From NCBI RefSeq assembly GCF_026626335.1, contig NZ_JAPNTZ010000008.1, positions 124,001-188,000 of the forward strand: a DNA stretch of 64,000 nucleotides, read 5' to 3'. This document shows positions 25,260-34,815 of this stretch, piece by piece; position 1 is the stretch's first letter, and every line of letters starts with the position of its first letter. This DNA comes from Paractinoplanes pyxinae (GTDB taxonomy: Bacteria; Actinomycetota; Actinomycetes; Mycobacteriales; Micromonosporaceae). The translations under genes and the position numbers were made by a program. The notes below the pieces were generated by a model. The model saw nothing but the letters and a program-made list of their open reading frames with translations, searched no databases and was not told where the DNA came from.

Positions 25260-26090
25260 ATGAACGCCAGCATCACCTTCATCGGCAACGCCACGACCCT
25301 GCTGCGGCTCGGGCAGTTCACGCTGCTGACCGATCCGGCTTTCGGGCCGGCCGGCAGCCGGGTCTACCTGGGCTACGGCGCGTGGACGAAACGCCTGCGC
25401 GACCCTGTTCTTGACGCGCTGCAGGGCGCCGCCATCGACGGGATGGTGCTGTCGCACCTGCACGGCGACCACTTCGACGCGGCCGCGCGCAAGTGGATCG
25501 AGCCCACGCTGCCGATCCTGACCACGCCGGCGGCCTCCCGCAAGCTTCGGCGCAAGCGTTACCTCGCGGTGCGCGGCCTGCCCACGTGGGAGTGCTTCGA
25601 GTGGAGCCGCGACCGGCAGAGGCTGCGCGTGACCGCCGTACCGGGAAAGCATGGTCCTGGCCTGGTCGACCGTCTGCTGCCCGACGTCATGGGCTCGGTC
25701 GTCGAACTCGAGGTCGACGGGCGGCTGGCGCTGCGGCTGTACATCACCGGCGACACGCTGGTGCACGACGCGCTGGAACAGATCCCGCGGCGTTTCGGCG
25801 AGATGGACGCCATGCTGATCCACCTGGGCGGCACGCGGCTGGCCGGCATGCTGCTGACGATGGACGACCGCCAGGGCGTCGACGTGGCGCAGCTGATCCG
25901 GCCCGCGCTGACCGTGCCGATCCACTTCGACGACTACCAGGTGATGAAGTCCCCGCTGGCCGACTTCGTGACGCGGGCCGAGCGGCAGGGGCTGACCGGC
26001 ATCACGCCGATCGAGCGTGGCGGCACGCTGCACCTGCCGCTGCGTGACGGCATCGACGGCGGGCACGCCGAGCAGCGCAACGCTATGTGA
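25260..26090 (+). CDS. MBL-fold metallo-hydrolase
   Basis: A 276-residue metallo-beta-lactamase-fold enzyme. The signature SHLHGDHFD gives the binuclear metal site, with ITGDT supplying the later Asp and PIHFDDY the final His. The UlaG/lactonase-like layout suggests hydrolysis of a small ester or phosphodiester. It is 33 bases after the iron redox enzyme and probably co-transcribed. Its last eight bases overlap the convergent neighbour. Confidence 0.88.
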   Translation: MNASITFIGNATTLLRLGQFTLLTDPAFGPAGSRVYLGYGAWTKRLRDPVLDALQGAAIDGMVLSHLHGDHFDAAARKWIEPTLPILTTPAASRKLRRKRYLAVRGLPTWECFEWSRDRQRLRVTAVPGKHGPGLVDRLLPDVMGSVVELEVDGRLALRLYITGDTLVHDALEQIPRRFGEMDAMLIHLGGTRLAGMLLTMDDRQGVDVAQLIRPALTVPIHFDDYQVMKSPLADFVTRAERQGLTGITPIERGGTLHLPLRDGIDGGHAEQRNAM

Positions 26091-27450
26091 ACAGCATCCC
26101 GAGCGACGAGCCGGACTGCCGCAAACGTTCCAGCGCGTACGCCATGGGCATGGCAGCCGGCAGCGGTCGCAGCGCCGTACCCGCGAGCATGCGCGTCGCG
26201 TGCCCGGTGGCGACCGGCAGCATCGGATAGCGGCTGGCCGCGAACCGGTCCATCGGCTCGCGCCGGCGCCCGAAGGAGGCCAGCGCCCGCCACTGCGACA
26301 GCGGCGCTATCCGGCTCCCGATGTGGCCCGGCGGCTCGGGCAGCACGGTCACCGCGTCGAAGCTGTCGCTGCCGGCCAGCCACATCTCGGCCGCCTCGAC
26401 CGTCGCGGCGGCGGCCGACTCCGTCCAGTACGGCACCAGACCGCCGGCCCGGGCCAGCCACGGGTCGAGCAGACGACCGCACTCGATCACGCAACGATCG
26501 CTCACTTCCGCGCGCCATTCGCGCAACAGGTCGGCCACCCACGCGCTGAGCGTCTCCGGGCGCGCGTAGAGCAGCCGGTGCGAGTCGTGCCCCAGCCGGC
26601 CGAGGTCGACGCCGAGCGACGGCTCGCCCGAACGTTCGGCATAGCGGGGCGGCGTGTCGGGGTCGAGTTCGGGCCACGAGGCGGCGCCGAGCGTTTCGAG
26701 CACGCGGCGGAACTCGGGATTGGCGAGCGAGTAGTCCTCGGGGCTGCCGCCGGCGACCGGGCTGCCGACCTGGAATCCGTGCCGGGCCGTCACCGCGGTC
26801 ACCGGCCAGGTGCGCAGATCGCGGGTCAGCAGCGTGCTGCCGTCGGGTGCGAGCCGAGTGCGCAGGAAACGTTCATAGGCGTCCGGAAGCGTCGTCCAAC
26901 GCAGGTGGAAACGCACAGTTGCCCCGCACAACGGACCACTTCGCAAAGGATCGTGCACTTGGCGCACAGTGATGGACGGGTTCTGCGCGTTTATGGCGCG
27001 CGCCAGGTCGGCGCCCCACTCGAGCGCGCCCGGCCAGTCCCCCGGCGAGCCGCCCGGCCAGGTCACCGTCACCGGGACGCTTGTCGGCAGCCAGGCCGCC
27101 CCGAGTGCCACCGCCAGGTGAGCCGCCGAGCCGTGCGGGGAGCCGAGCAGCACCGCCGGATACTCGGCCTCCCGGTAGTGCCCGACAACCCACTCGGCGA
27201 TCGCGTCGGCGTCGATCAGGCTCACCGCGTCGTGCGGAACTGCTTCCGCGTACGCGTCACGGGCCAGCTCGAAATGCCGGCGCCCCGGCGGCAACTGCCC
27301 CCGGCGGCCTAGCAGCGGCGTGCGCGCCACCCAGCCGCCGACCGTTCCCGACACCGTGGACAACAAAGCGCGGCACAGACTGTCCGCGCAGACGACATTG
27401 TCGATCGGCAAACCGCCCCGCGGCTCCGAAACCGTCTCGTAGATCGTCAC
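26083..27450 (-). CDS. Protein of unknown function (455 aa)
   Basis: I do not recognise this family. It is soluble, with no signal peptide or membrane segment. The N-terminal half alternates hydrophobic strands and helices (VVCADSLCRALLS; YPAVLLGSPHGSAAHLAVALGAAWLP); the GSPHGSAAH loop could be a ligand or nucleophile site. The C-terminal half is Trp/Arg-rich (SEWPELDPDTPPRYAE-like, DRCVIECGRLLDPWLARAGG). The GTG at 27450 has GGAG upstream; a longer form from 27489 lacks one. It overlaps the MBL gene stop by eight bases. Confidence 0.6.
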   Translation of the reverse strand: MTIYETVSEPRGGLPIDNVVCADSLCRALLSTVSGTVGGWVARTPLLGRRGQLPPGRRHFELARDAYAEAVPHDAVSLIDADAIAEWVVGHYREAEYPAVLLGSPHGSAAHLAVALGAAWLPTSVPVTVTWPGGSPGDWPGALEWGADLARAINAQNPSITVRQVHDPLRSGPLCGATVRFHLRWTTLPDAYERFLRTRLAPDGSTLLTRDLRTWPVTAVTARHGFQVGSPVAGGSPEDYSLANPEFRRVLETLGAASWPELDPDTPPRYAERSGEPSLGVDLGRLGHDSHRLLYARPETLSAWVADLLREWRAEVSDRCVIECGRLLDPWLARAGGLVPYWTESAAAATVEAAEMWLAGSDSFDAVTVLPEPPGHIGSRIAPLSQWRALASFGRRREPMDRFAASRYPMLPVATGHATRMLAGTALRPLPAAMPMAYALERLRQSGSSLGMLFT

Positions 27451-27557
27451 CCGGCTCAACTCCCCCCAGAGTTCACCGGGGGTGCCCACGAATGTCCGGC
27501 ACGAACCTCGATTCGCGTGTGAGCTGCCTCAATGCGGTCACCTGTCACACTCGCGGC

Positions 27558-28013
27558 ATGTCTGATGTCGAGGTGCGCCTGCGGCCCGTCCGGATCACCG
27601 ACATCGATGACTTCTTCCGCCACGAGCAGGAGCCGGAGGCGCAGCGGCGGGCCAACTTCCCCGCCCGCGACCGGCCCGAGTTCGTCACGCACTGGATCAC
27701 CCGGATCCTCGCCGATCCGCAGGTGGGCGCCCGGACGGTGCTGGCCGACGGCGCGGTCGCGGGCAACGTGGTCTCGTGGTGGCAGGACGGGCGGCGTGAG
27801 GTCGGCTACTGGCTGGGCGAGCGGTTCTGGGGGCGTGGGGTGGGCACCCGGGCGCTCACTCTTTACCTGGAGGTCGAGAAGCACCGGCCGCTGCACGCAA
27901 CCGCCGATGTGAGCAACAAAGCGTCCATTCGAGTGCTCGAACGCTGCGGTTTCGTGCGGACCGACACCGTACGCGAGCCGAACGTGCAGTTCGCCGTCCT
28001 CGAGCTGAGGTGA
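27558..28013 (+). CDS. GNAT acetyltransferase
   Basis: A 151-residue RimJ/RimL-like acetyltransferase. It has RPVRITDIDDFFRHEQEPEAQRR by parts, an acetyl-CoA loop in ERFWGRGVGTRAL and the closing NKASIRVLERCGFV typical of ribosomal-protein or small-molecule N-acetyltransferases. ATG at 27558. It lies 16 bases before the antiporter gene and may share its transcript. Confidence 0.9.
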   Translation: MSDVEVRLRPVRITDIDDFFRHEQEPEAQRRANFPARDRPEFVTHWITRILADPQVGARTVLADGAVAGNVVSWWQDGRREVGYWLGERFWGRGVGTRALTLYLEVEKHRPLHATADVSNKASIRVLERCGFVRTDTVREPNVQFAVLELR

Positions 28014-28029
28014 CTGCCAGGCTGAGCAG

Positions 28030-29700
28030 GTGACCGAACTGCTCGTCGTGATCGTGACCGGCCTCCTGGTGATCGCCGGCGCCACTCTTGTCGGCCCGCG
28101 CCTGGGGATCGCGGCGCCGCTGGTGCTGGTGGCGATCGGCGTCGCGGCGAGCTTCCTGCCGGTGTTCGAGGCGGCCCACATCGAGCCGGAATGGATCCTC
28201 GAGGGCGTGCTGCCGCCGCTGCTCTACTCGTCGGCGGTGTCGATGCCGGCCATGAACTTCCGGCGCGAGTTCGGCGCGATCAGCGGCCTGTCGGTTGTGC
28301 TCGTGGTCAGCAGCGCGCTCGTGCTGGGTGTGTTCTTCGCGACGGTCGTGCCGGATCTGGGGTTTGCCTGGGGCGTCGCCCTGGGCGCGATCATCAGCCC
28401 GACCGACGCCGTGGCGACGTCGATCATCAAGCAGACGTCGGTGTCACGCCGGGTCGTGGCCATGCTCGACGGCGAAAGTCTGCTCAACGACGCCACCGCG
28501 CTCGTGCTGCTGCGCACGGCCATCGTCGCCACCGCGGCGTCGTTCGAGTTCTGGGGCGCGGTCGGCACCTTCGCCTACTCGGTGATCGTTGCGCTGGTCG
28601 TGGGCTGGCTGGTCGGGCGGCTCAACCTGATGATCCGCCGGCGGGTCACCGACTCGACCGTCAACACGGTCATCTCGTTCGCGGTGCCGTTCGCCGCCTC
28701 CGTGCCGGCCGGGCTGCTCGGCGGCTCCGGCCTGGTCGCGGCGGTGGTGGCCGGCCTGGTCACCGGCATCCGGGCGCCCCGCGATCTCTCGGCCCAGAAC
28801 CGCCTGTCCGACTCGCAGAACTGGCGGACGGTCGAGTTGGTGCTCGAGGGCGCGGTGTTCCTGACAATGGGGCTGCAGATCAAGGCGATCGTCACGAACG
28901 TGCAGAACGATCACGCCGGCATCGGTTCGGCGTTGCTCGTTTCGGCCGGCGCTTTGGTGCTGACCGTGCTCGTTCGTGCAGGGTATGTCGCTCCATTGCT
29001 CGCTTTTCTGTCCGCTCGTGCGCGTCAACGTGAGCGAATGCAGGACCGCTTGCAAGGCATGCAGCAGCGCATGAGCACGCCCGAGGGCAAGCAGGAGACG
29101 TACGACGAAGTGAACCTGCGGCGCCGCAAGGTCTCCGAGGCCGACCTGGACCGGTTCGCCGTCCGCCTGACTCGCCTGGTCGCCGACACCGAGTACTTCC
29201 TGCGCGAGCCGCTGGGCTGGCGCGAGGGCACGGCGGTGGTCTGGGCCGGCATGCGCGGCGCGGTCACCGTGGCCGCCGCGCAGACGCTGCCCGAGGACAC
29301 CCCGCAGCGATCCGTCCTGGTGATCATTGCGTTTACCGTCGCTTTGATGTCGCTTCTTGTCCAAGGCGGCACGATCGGCCCCCTGCTGCGCCGCATAACG
29401 CCAAGAATCGACCAACAAACGCTCAACCAACAGGCCGAAACTGAGCGAACGAACATCTTCAGCCTGTTGCGCGCAAGCGCCGAGTCCATCCCCGAACCGC
29501 CACCCCACGACGGCCACCCGACAACAGCCGACTTCGAGGCCTCGAAGACGCACCGCCTGGCCGTCCTCAGCGCCCAGCGCACGGCTTTGCTTGACGCCCG
29601 CGACAACGGCACCTTCGACGCCGAAGTCCTGGCCGGCGCCCTGGCCAACCTCGACGCCGACCAGATAGCCATCGAAATGCGCGGCAAGCTCACCGTCTGA
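28030..29700 (+). CDS. Na+/H+ antiporter, CPA1 (NhaP) family
   Basis: 556 residues. About twelve membrane helices occupy residues 1-330 and 395-470, with the transport motifs SPTDAVAT at ~124 and DGESLLNDATALV at ~147 intact. A charged cytosolic stretch (~335-395, QRERMQDRLQGMQQRM) interrupts the last helices, and a soluble C-terminal tail of about 90 residues may sense pH or ligand. GTG start at 28030. It exchanges cytosolic Na+ or K+ for protons. Confidence 0.94.
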   Translation: MTELLVVIVTGLLVIAGATLVGPRLGIAAPLVLVAIGVAASFLPVFEAAHIEPEWILEGVLPPLLYSSAVSMPAMNFRREFGAISGLSVVLVVSSALVLGVFFATVVPDLGFAWGVALGAIISPTDAVATSIIKQTSVSRRVVAMLDGESLLNDATALVLLRTAIVATAASFEFWGAVGTFAYSVIVALVVGWLVGRLNLMIRRRVTDSTVNTVISFAVPFAASVPAGLLGGSGLVAAVVAGLVTGIRAPRDLSAQNRLSDSQNWRTVELVLEGAVFLTMGLQIKAIVTNVQNDHAGIGSALLVSAGALVLTVLVRAGYVAPLLAFLSARARQRERMQDRLQGMQQRMSTPEGKQETYDEVNLRRRKVSEADLDRFAVRLTRLVADTEYFLREPLGWREGTAVVWAGMRGAVTVAAAQTLPEDTPQRSVLVIIAFTVALMSLLVQGGTIGPLLRRITPRIDQQTLNQQAETERTNIFSLLRASAESIPEPPPHDGHPTTADFEASKTHRLAVLSAQRTALLDARDNGTFDAEVLAGALANLDADQIAIEMRGKLTV

Positions 29701-30530
29701 CCGCCGGCCCCCGGCAACTCTGACCGGCAAAGCTGCGTGCGTTTGTTCCGGCTTCCTCTTGTACGAGCCATCGAGCGCACACCGAACCGGGAGTTCAGCC
29801 GACGCAAGCTACGCGCGCACACGAGCACATGCGCCACGGCCGCCCGCCTACCGACTCACAGCGGGCGACCGCCGGGCGGCGCCGCCCTACGCGCCCAGCC
29901 GGAGCCGGACGCAGGCGCCTGCCAGGCGCCGAGTGGGCGCGGGCCCCCCACACACATCGCTGCCCTACGTCCGGCCCGAGTCGAACGCCGCCGCCCCACC
30001 CGACCGGGAGCCGAGCGCACGCGCTTGCCAAATGCCGACGGGTGCGGGACCACACACCGCCGCCCTCCACCCGGCCCGAGTCGAACGCCGCCGCCCCACA
30101 CCCGACCGGAACCGGGCGCACGCGCCTGCCGGGCGCCGAGTGGTGGGACCACCACGCCGCTGCCCCACGCCCGGCTCGAGCCAGACGCACGCGCCTGCCA
30201 GGCGTCGATTGGGATGCCGGACCACACGCCGCCGCCCTGCGCCCGGCCGGGGCCGGGCGCCGGGTGAGTGCGGGACCACAGACGCCGCTGCCCCGGCCGC
30301 GTTGGCCGGGGCAGCGCACGTTCTGTGGCATCGCTTCAATCCTGATCACCGGTGCGGTGTGCACCCGATGGCTCGTAGTTTCAAGTGCGTTCGACCAGCC
30401 CAGACGGGCGACGACCGCCCGGCTCGGCCGCCGGGGCCGCTCGCTCTCGCAGTCGAGAACCGTCCAGCTCCACCGACCAGGACCGCTCAGCTTTCGCAGT
30501 CGGGAACCGGTCGGCGTCGGTCAGCGTCGC
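29701..30530. repeat. GC-rich repeat island with GCCTGCCAGGC hairpins
   Basis: An 830-base gap without a credible gene. Between about 29885 and 30270 a degenerate unit recurs with its CGC(C/T)TGCC core at 29916, 30022, 30123 and 30202 (steps 106, 101, 79). The first core is a perfect palindrome GGCGCCTG-C-CAGGCGCC at 29914-29930; later ones are weaker. CGAGTCGAACGCCGCCGCCCCAC occurs in two units. Translations in all frames are Arg/Pro/Ala-rich noise. Confidence 0.65.
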
Positions 30531-32111
30531 TCAGCTTTCGAGGTCGACTGGCTCCTTCTCGCGGGCCGGCAGGTCGAGGCTCGAGCGCAGCGAAGTCCGC
30601 GGTAGGAAGATCGACGCCACCAGGCCGACGACGGCGATGGCCGCTGAGATCAAGAAGATGTGGCCGGTCGCGTCGCCGTAGGCGGCTCGCACGATGTGCT
30701 GCACGGCCTCGGGCAGCGCCGCCACGTTGAGGCTTCCGCCGCCGCTGTCGCCTGAGGTGGGGAAGCCGGCTGCGGCCAGGTCGTGGGTGATCTGGTCGGT
30801 GACGCGCCGGGCCAGCACCGCGCCCAGCACCGAGACGCCGATCGCGCCGCCCATCGAGCGGAAGAACGCCACCGTGGACGACGCCGCGCCGATGTTGCGC
30901 AGCGGCACCGTGTTCTGCACGGCTAGCACCAGGTTCTGCATGCTCGCGCCGACGCCGAGGCCGACCAGCAGCATGCCGAAGCCGACGAACACCAGCGAGG
31001 TCTCGTGGTCGATCGTGCTCAGCACCGCGAAGCCGGCGAGCAGCACGACCAGGCCGGCGATGATGTACGGCTTGATCGTGCCGGTGCGGGTGATGATCCG
31101 CCCGACGATGATCGACGACAGCAGCACGCCCGCCATCAGCGGAATCGTCAGCAGGCCGGCCTCGGTCGGGCTGTAGCCGCGGCCGATCTGGAAGTACTGG
31201 CCGAGGAACACCGCGCCGCCGAACATGGCCATGCCGACCGCCAAACTGGCAACAATGGACAACGCCGTTGTGCGTTCGCGCACGATCTCGAGCGGAACGA
31301 CCGGCTCGGCTGCACGCTTTTCGACCAGTACGGCAAGAACGAGCAACACGAGCGCACCGCCGACCATCGTGTACGTCTGCCACGACAGCCACGCGAATGT
31401 TCCGTCGACGAACGACACCCAGATGAGCAGAACGCTCACCCCGGCCGCGATCAGCCCGGCGCCCAGGTAGTCGATCTTCACCGACTCCCGGCGCTCGGTG
31501 TGAACGTGCAAAGTGAGCTGCAGCAGGACCAGCGCGATGATGGCGAACGGCACGCCCACGAAGAAGCACCACCGCCAGCCCAGCCACGACGTGTCGACGA
31601 TCAACCCGCCCAGCAGCGGCCCGCCCACCGTGGCCAGCGCCATCACGCCGCCGAGGTAGCCGTTGTACCGCCCACGCTCGCGCGGCGGGATCATCGCGGC
31701 GATCACGACCTGGACCAGCGCCTGCAGACCGCCGACGCCGATGCCCTGGAACGCGCGGGCCGCGATCAGCTGCCCCGCCGTCTGGCTGAAGCCGGCGATC
31801 ACCGAGCCCAGCGCGAAGATCACGATGGCGATCTGGACCAGCAGTTTCTTGCTGAACAGGTCGGCCAGCTTGCCCCAGATCGGGGTGGTCGCGGTGGCGC
31901 TGAGCAGGGTCGCCGTGACCACCCAGGTGTACTGGGTCTGGCTGCCCTCGAGCGCTCCGATGATCTTCGGCAGCGCCGTCGAGACAACAGTGCTGCTCAG
32001 CAGCGCGACAAACAGCACCAGCAGCAGGCCGCTCAGGGCCTCGAGGATCTGCCGATGGGACATGTCCTCCGCCGCCGGCGCGGACGCCGACGAGGTGGTG
32101 GGTGCGCTCAT
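30531..32111 (-). CDS. MFS drug efflux transporter, EmrB/QacA (DHA2) type
   Basis: A 526-residue 14-helix multidrug proton antiporter. Motif A appears as GKLADLFSKKLLVQIA, motif C as GGPLLGGLIVD, and AARAFQGIGVGGLQAL marks helix 4. The loop between the last helices is Gly/Ser-rich (SGDSGGGSLN). ATG at 32111 overlaps the MarR stop (ATGA), so transporter and regulator are co-translated. It is a second, distinct efflux system beside the one at 12.2-13.8 kb. Confidence 0.93.
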   Translation of the reverse strand: MSAPTTSSASAPAAEDMSHRQILEALSGLLLVLFVALLSSTVVSTALPKIIGALEGSQTQYTWVVTATLLSATATTPIWGKLADLFSKKLLVQIAIVIFALGSVIAGFSQTAGQLIAARAFQGIGVGGLQALVQVVIAAMIPPRERGRYNGYLGGVMALATVGGPLLGGLIVDTSWLGWRWCFFVGVPFAIIALVLLQLTLHVHTERRESVKIDYLGAGLIAAGVSVLLIWVSFVDGTFAWLSWQTYTMVGGALVLLVLAVLVEKRAAEPVVPLEIVRERTTALSIVASLAVGMAMFGGAVFLGQYFQIGRGYSPTEAGLLTIPLMAGVLLSSIIVGRIITRTGTIKPYIIAGLVVLLAGFAVLSTIDHETSLVFVGFGMLLVGLGVGASMQNLVLAVQNTVPLRNIGAASSTVAFFRSMGGAIGVSVLGAVLARRVTDQITHDLAAAGFPTSGDSGGGSLNVAALPEAVQHIVRAAYGDATGHIFLISAAIAVVGLVASIFLPRTSLRSSLDLPAREKEPVDLES

Positions 32112-32578
32112 CGCGCGGCCTCCAGGTTGTGCGATTTTTCCAGTACGGCGGACAACGCGACCGAGAATCGTCCGAGCGCACCGCTGACGCGCTCGACCTC
32201 GTCCTCCGGCCAGTCGGCCAGGGCGTGCCCGATGAGCGCGCCGAACCATGCATTGGCCGCAACGAGCAGTTCATGTCCGGCCGGAGTGAGCGAAAGCGTC
32301 GACGCCCGTCGGTCGGTGCTGTCGACGCCCCGCTCGACCAGCCCCTGCCCGACCGCGGCGGCGACCGCCCGGCTGACCGTGGACGGGTCGAGCCCCGACC
32401 GCTCGGCCAGGTCCTTGGCGTGGCAGCAGCCGTCGGCGGCCGTGCCGATCTCGTCGATCAGCTTGAGGATGCTGACCGTGCCGATCGGCACGTCGGGCCG
32501 TTCGCGCAGCCACTGTTGCCGGGCCTTGCGGATGAGCTGGGACAGCTCCAGCAGCTGGGACGCCAGCACGTCTTCCAT
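32108..32578 (-). CDS. MarR-family regulator of the efflux gene
   Basis: A 156-residue winged-helix regulator: CHAKDLAERSGLDPSTVSRAVAAAVGQGLVER and the wing DSTDRRASTLSLTPAG. The ATG at 32578 has AGGA nine to ten bases upstream; a further ATG at 32617 would overlap the palindrome at 32602-32616 and lacks a ribosome site. First gene of the operon, so repression of its own promoter would silence the pump. Confidence 0.9.
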   Translation of the reverse strand: MEDVLASQLLELSQLIRKARQQWLRERPDVPIGTVSILKLIDEIGTAADGCCHAKDLAERSGLDPSTVSRAVAAAVGQGLVERGVDSTDRRASTLSLTPAGHELLVAANAWFGALIGHALADWPEDEVERVSGALGRFSVALSAVLEKSHNLEAAR

Positions 32579-32601
32579 CTCGTCCGTCCTCGTCACGCCG
32601 T

Positions 32602-32616
32602 TGCTTGCGCCAAGCA
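32602..32616. promoter_or_regulatory. MarR operator candidate
   Basis: TGCTTG-CGC-CAAGCA, a perfect six-base-arm inverted repeat 24 bases upstream of the MarR start and likely within its promoter. Confidence 0.5.
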
Positions 32617-32684
32617 TCCATCAAAGCTGCGCATTGAGCAAGTTTGCACGTCGGGCAGTATTTCTCCCGTGAGATCATGCCGCC

Positions 32685-33626
32685 ATGACCGCAGCTGACT
32701 GGTATGTCGACTTCGCCGAACGGCAGGCGCGCGGCGTCTTCCCCACCTACGAGCGGCTGTCGTTGGGTGTCGCCCGCGACGACGAACTGCTCGCCCTGCT
32801 CGAGACGGTGCCGCCACCGAAACGACAGCCCAATCTCCTGTTCGCGGTCGTGCAATGGCTGAGCGGTCCGGTGCACGACTATGAGCGATTCCGCGCGTTT
32901 GTCGTCGCGGAGTGGCCGCGGGTGTCGGCGGAACTGCGCGTTCGTGCAACTCAAACGAACGAGATCGGCCGATCCGCGCTTCTGCTGCCCGTGTTGGCCG
33001 CACTCCCCCAGCCGCTGGCGCTGATCGAGGTCGGCGCTTCGGCGGGGCTGAACCTCTATCCCGACAAGTACCGCTACCGGTACGGCGACACGACGCTCGG
33101 CTCGTCCGGCCCCGAACTCGACTGCGACGCGACCGGCCTGACCCCGCCCACCGCCCTGCCCGAGATCGTGTGGCGGGCCGGCATCGACCTGAACCCGCTC
33201 GACATCACCGACCCCGGCGACCGCGGCTGGCTCGAGGCTCTGATCTGGCCCGAGCACGACCACCGCCGCGAGCGCTTCCGGCAGGCGGCAGCCATCGCGG
33301 CCGCCGACCCGCCCCGGCTGATCCGCGGCGACCTGGTCGACGACCTGCCGGCCCTGCTCGCCGAGGCGCCGGCCGACGCCACCCGGGTCGTCTTCCACAC
33401 GTCGGTGCTCTACCAGGTGCCGGAGAACCGCCGCCGCGCCTTCGTCAAGCTGATCGGCACGCTGCCGGTCCACTGGCTGTCGGCCGAGGACCCCGGCACC
33501 ATCGAGTACGCCGGACTGCCCGCCCCGCCGCCCGACGGCCGCCACAAGAACGTGCTCGCCCTGGACGGCAAGCCCCTGGCTTGGACCGAGGGCCACGGCC
33601 GCTCCCTGTCCTGGTTCGGCGCCTGA
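32685..33626 (+). CDS. DUF2332 family protein
   Basis: 313 residues. The N-terminal helical part ends at NEIGRSALLLPVL and is followed by LIEVGASAGLNLYPDKYRY, the diagnostic DUF2332 block, which resembles a SAM-binding glycine loop. WRAGIDLNPLD and VVFHTSVLYQVP are further family landmarks. Biochemical role is not established; a Rossmann methyltransferase-like fold is an inference. ATG at 32685, divergent from the MarR/efflux operon. Confidence 0.85.
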   Translation: MTAADWYVDFAERQARGVFPTYERLSLGVARDDELLALLETVPPPKRQPNLLFAVVQWLSGPVHDYERFRAFVVAEWPRVSAELRVRATQTNEIGRSALLLPVLAALPQPLALIEVGASAGLNLYPDKYRYRYGDTTLGSSGPELDCDATGLTPPTALPEIVWRAGIDLNPLDITDPGDRGWLEALIWPEHDHRRERFRQAAAIAAADPPRLIRGDLVDDLPALLAEAPADATRVVFHTSVLYQVPENRRRAFVKLIGTLPVHWLSAEDPGTIEYAGLPAPPPDGRHKNVLALDGKPLAWTEGHGRSLSWFGA

Positions 33627-33759
33627 AACACCGGCCCCGCGACAAAGCCAGGCCACGATGAAGCCCGGACACGCGGCCAAGCCAGGCCGACGACGAAGCC
33701 CCGAGCCGCGACAAAGTCCGGGCCCCCGACGGCGTGCCCACCTCCACTAGGCTGTCGGC

Positions 33760-34179
33760 ATGTCCAGTCCAGACGATCGGCCCGCTCGGGTCGAGGACAT
33801 CCACGAGCTGGCCACCGCCCTGCCCGACGTCGAGGTCGGCGGCACCGGCGACCGCCCCGGCTTCTCGGTCGGCGGCAAGGCGTTCGTCTTCTTCCGCGAG
33901 CCCCGCAAGGACGCGTTCGACCCCGAGACCGGCGAGCGCTACCCCGATGTGATCGCCTTCCACGTCGAGTCCGAGGGCGACAAGCTGGCCCTGGTGCAGG
34001 ACGAGTCCACCCCGTTCTTCACCACCCCGCACTGGAACGGCTACAACGCCGTCCTGTTGCTGGCCCGCAACATCGGCCGGCTGAGCCGGGCCGAACTGGC
34101 CGAGATCATCCAGGACGCCTGGCTGGCCCGCGCCCCCAAGCGCAAGGCGGCCGCGTGGCGCGCGGCCCGGACGACGTGA
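33760..34179 (+). CDS. MmcQ/YjbR family protein
   Basis: 139 residues. The CyaY-like fold landmarks are GGKAFVFFRE, FHVESEGDKLALVQDES and FFTTPHWNGYNAVLLLARN; the C-terminal helix LAEIIQDAWLARAPKR is typical. Often annotated as DNA-binding, but its role is not settled. ATG at 33760. The stop overlaps the next start (GTGA), so the following membrane protein is co-translated. Confidence 0.88.
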   Translation: MSSPDDRPARVEDIHELATALPDVEVGGTGDRPGFSVGGKAFVFFREPRKDAFDPETGERYPDVIAFHVESEGDKLALVQDESTPFFTTPHWNGYNAVLLLARNIGRLSRAELAEIIQDAWLARAPKRKAAAWRAARTT

Positions 34180-34799
34180 GCCGCCTGTTCGCGCTGGCCG
34201 TCGAGCGCCGGCTGCCGTTGTTGCTCGGCTCGCTCGTCGTCGCGCTGCTGCTCGTGGCCGGGATCAGCCTGGCCCCCGACCCGCTCAGCGCCCTGCTCTT
34301 CGCGGTCACGATCGTGCTGTATCTGGGGCTGCTCGTCACCGCCACCGTCGCTCTCAACCACCACCCGCGGCAGATGGTCGAACGGCCGGGCGAGCTGGCC
34401 ACCGTCGGCAACCCCGCCCCCGTTCTGATCGCGGCCGGCCTGACGCTGCTGGCCACCGGGCTCGTGGGCGACAGCATCGGCGACCTGCGCGCGCACCGGG
34501 ACATCGCCGCGCTCGAAACGGCGTACCTCATAATTTGGCCCTTGGCGGTCGGGCTGAGCTGGTATTCGGCGCTCGGCTCGTTCGGCGTACGCCTGAAGTC
34601 CGACGGCCTTCATTACCGGCGCCCGTTCGGCTCGCTGTTCGTGCCGTGGGAAGAGATCGAGTCCGCCACGCCCGGCCGCTACAACACGGTGACGCTGACC
34701 GGTCGCGACCGCACTCACCAGCTGAAGAGCGCCACCGATGCCGCCTACCTGGCCGGCGTGATCAACTCGGCCGTTACCGCCCGCGCGGCCGCCCGCTGA
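34176..34799 (+). CDS. Membrane protein with PH-like C-terminal domain
   Basis: 207 residues. Four membrane segments (two hairpins at ~10-60 and ~95-145), then a short bacterial PH-like domain: GVRLKSDGLHYRRPFGS, VPWEEIESATPG and YNTVTLTGRD. This matches the general layout of actinobacterial PH-domain membrane proteins. The GTG at 34176 overlaps the preceding stop. Function unknown. Confidence 0.75.
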   Translation: MSRLFALAVERRLPLLLGSLVVALLLVAGISLAPDPLSALLFAVTIVLYLGLLVTATVALNHHPRQMVERPGELATVGNPAPVLIAAGLTLLATGLVGDSIGDLRAHRDIAALETAYLIIWPLAVGLSWYSALGSFGVRLKSDGLHYRRPFGSLFVPWEEIESATPGRYNTVTLTGRDRTHQLKSATDAAYLAGVINSAVTARAAAR

Positions 34800-34815
34800 C
34801 CCTAGAGTCGGCCCT

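Noticed and set aside
28444..29730. Minus-strand frame opposite the antiporter
   Set aside because: Shadow of the antiporter gene; the plus strand has complete CPA1 motifs.
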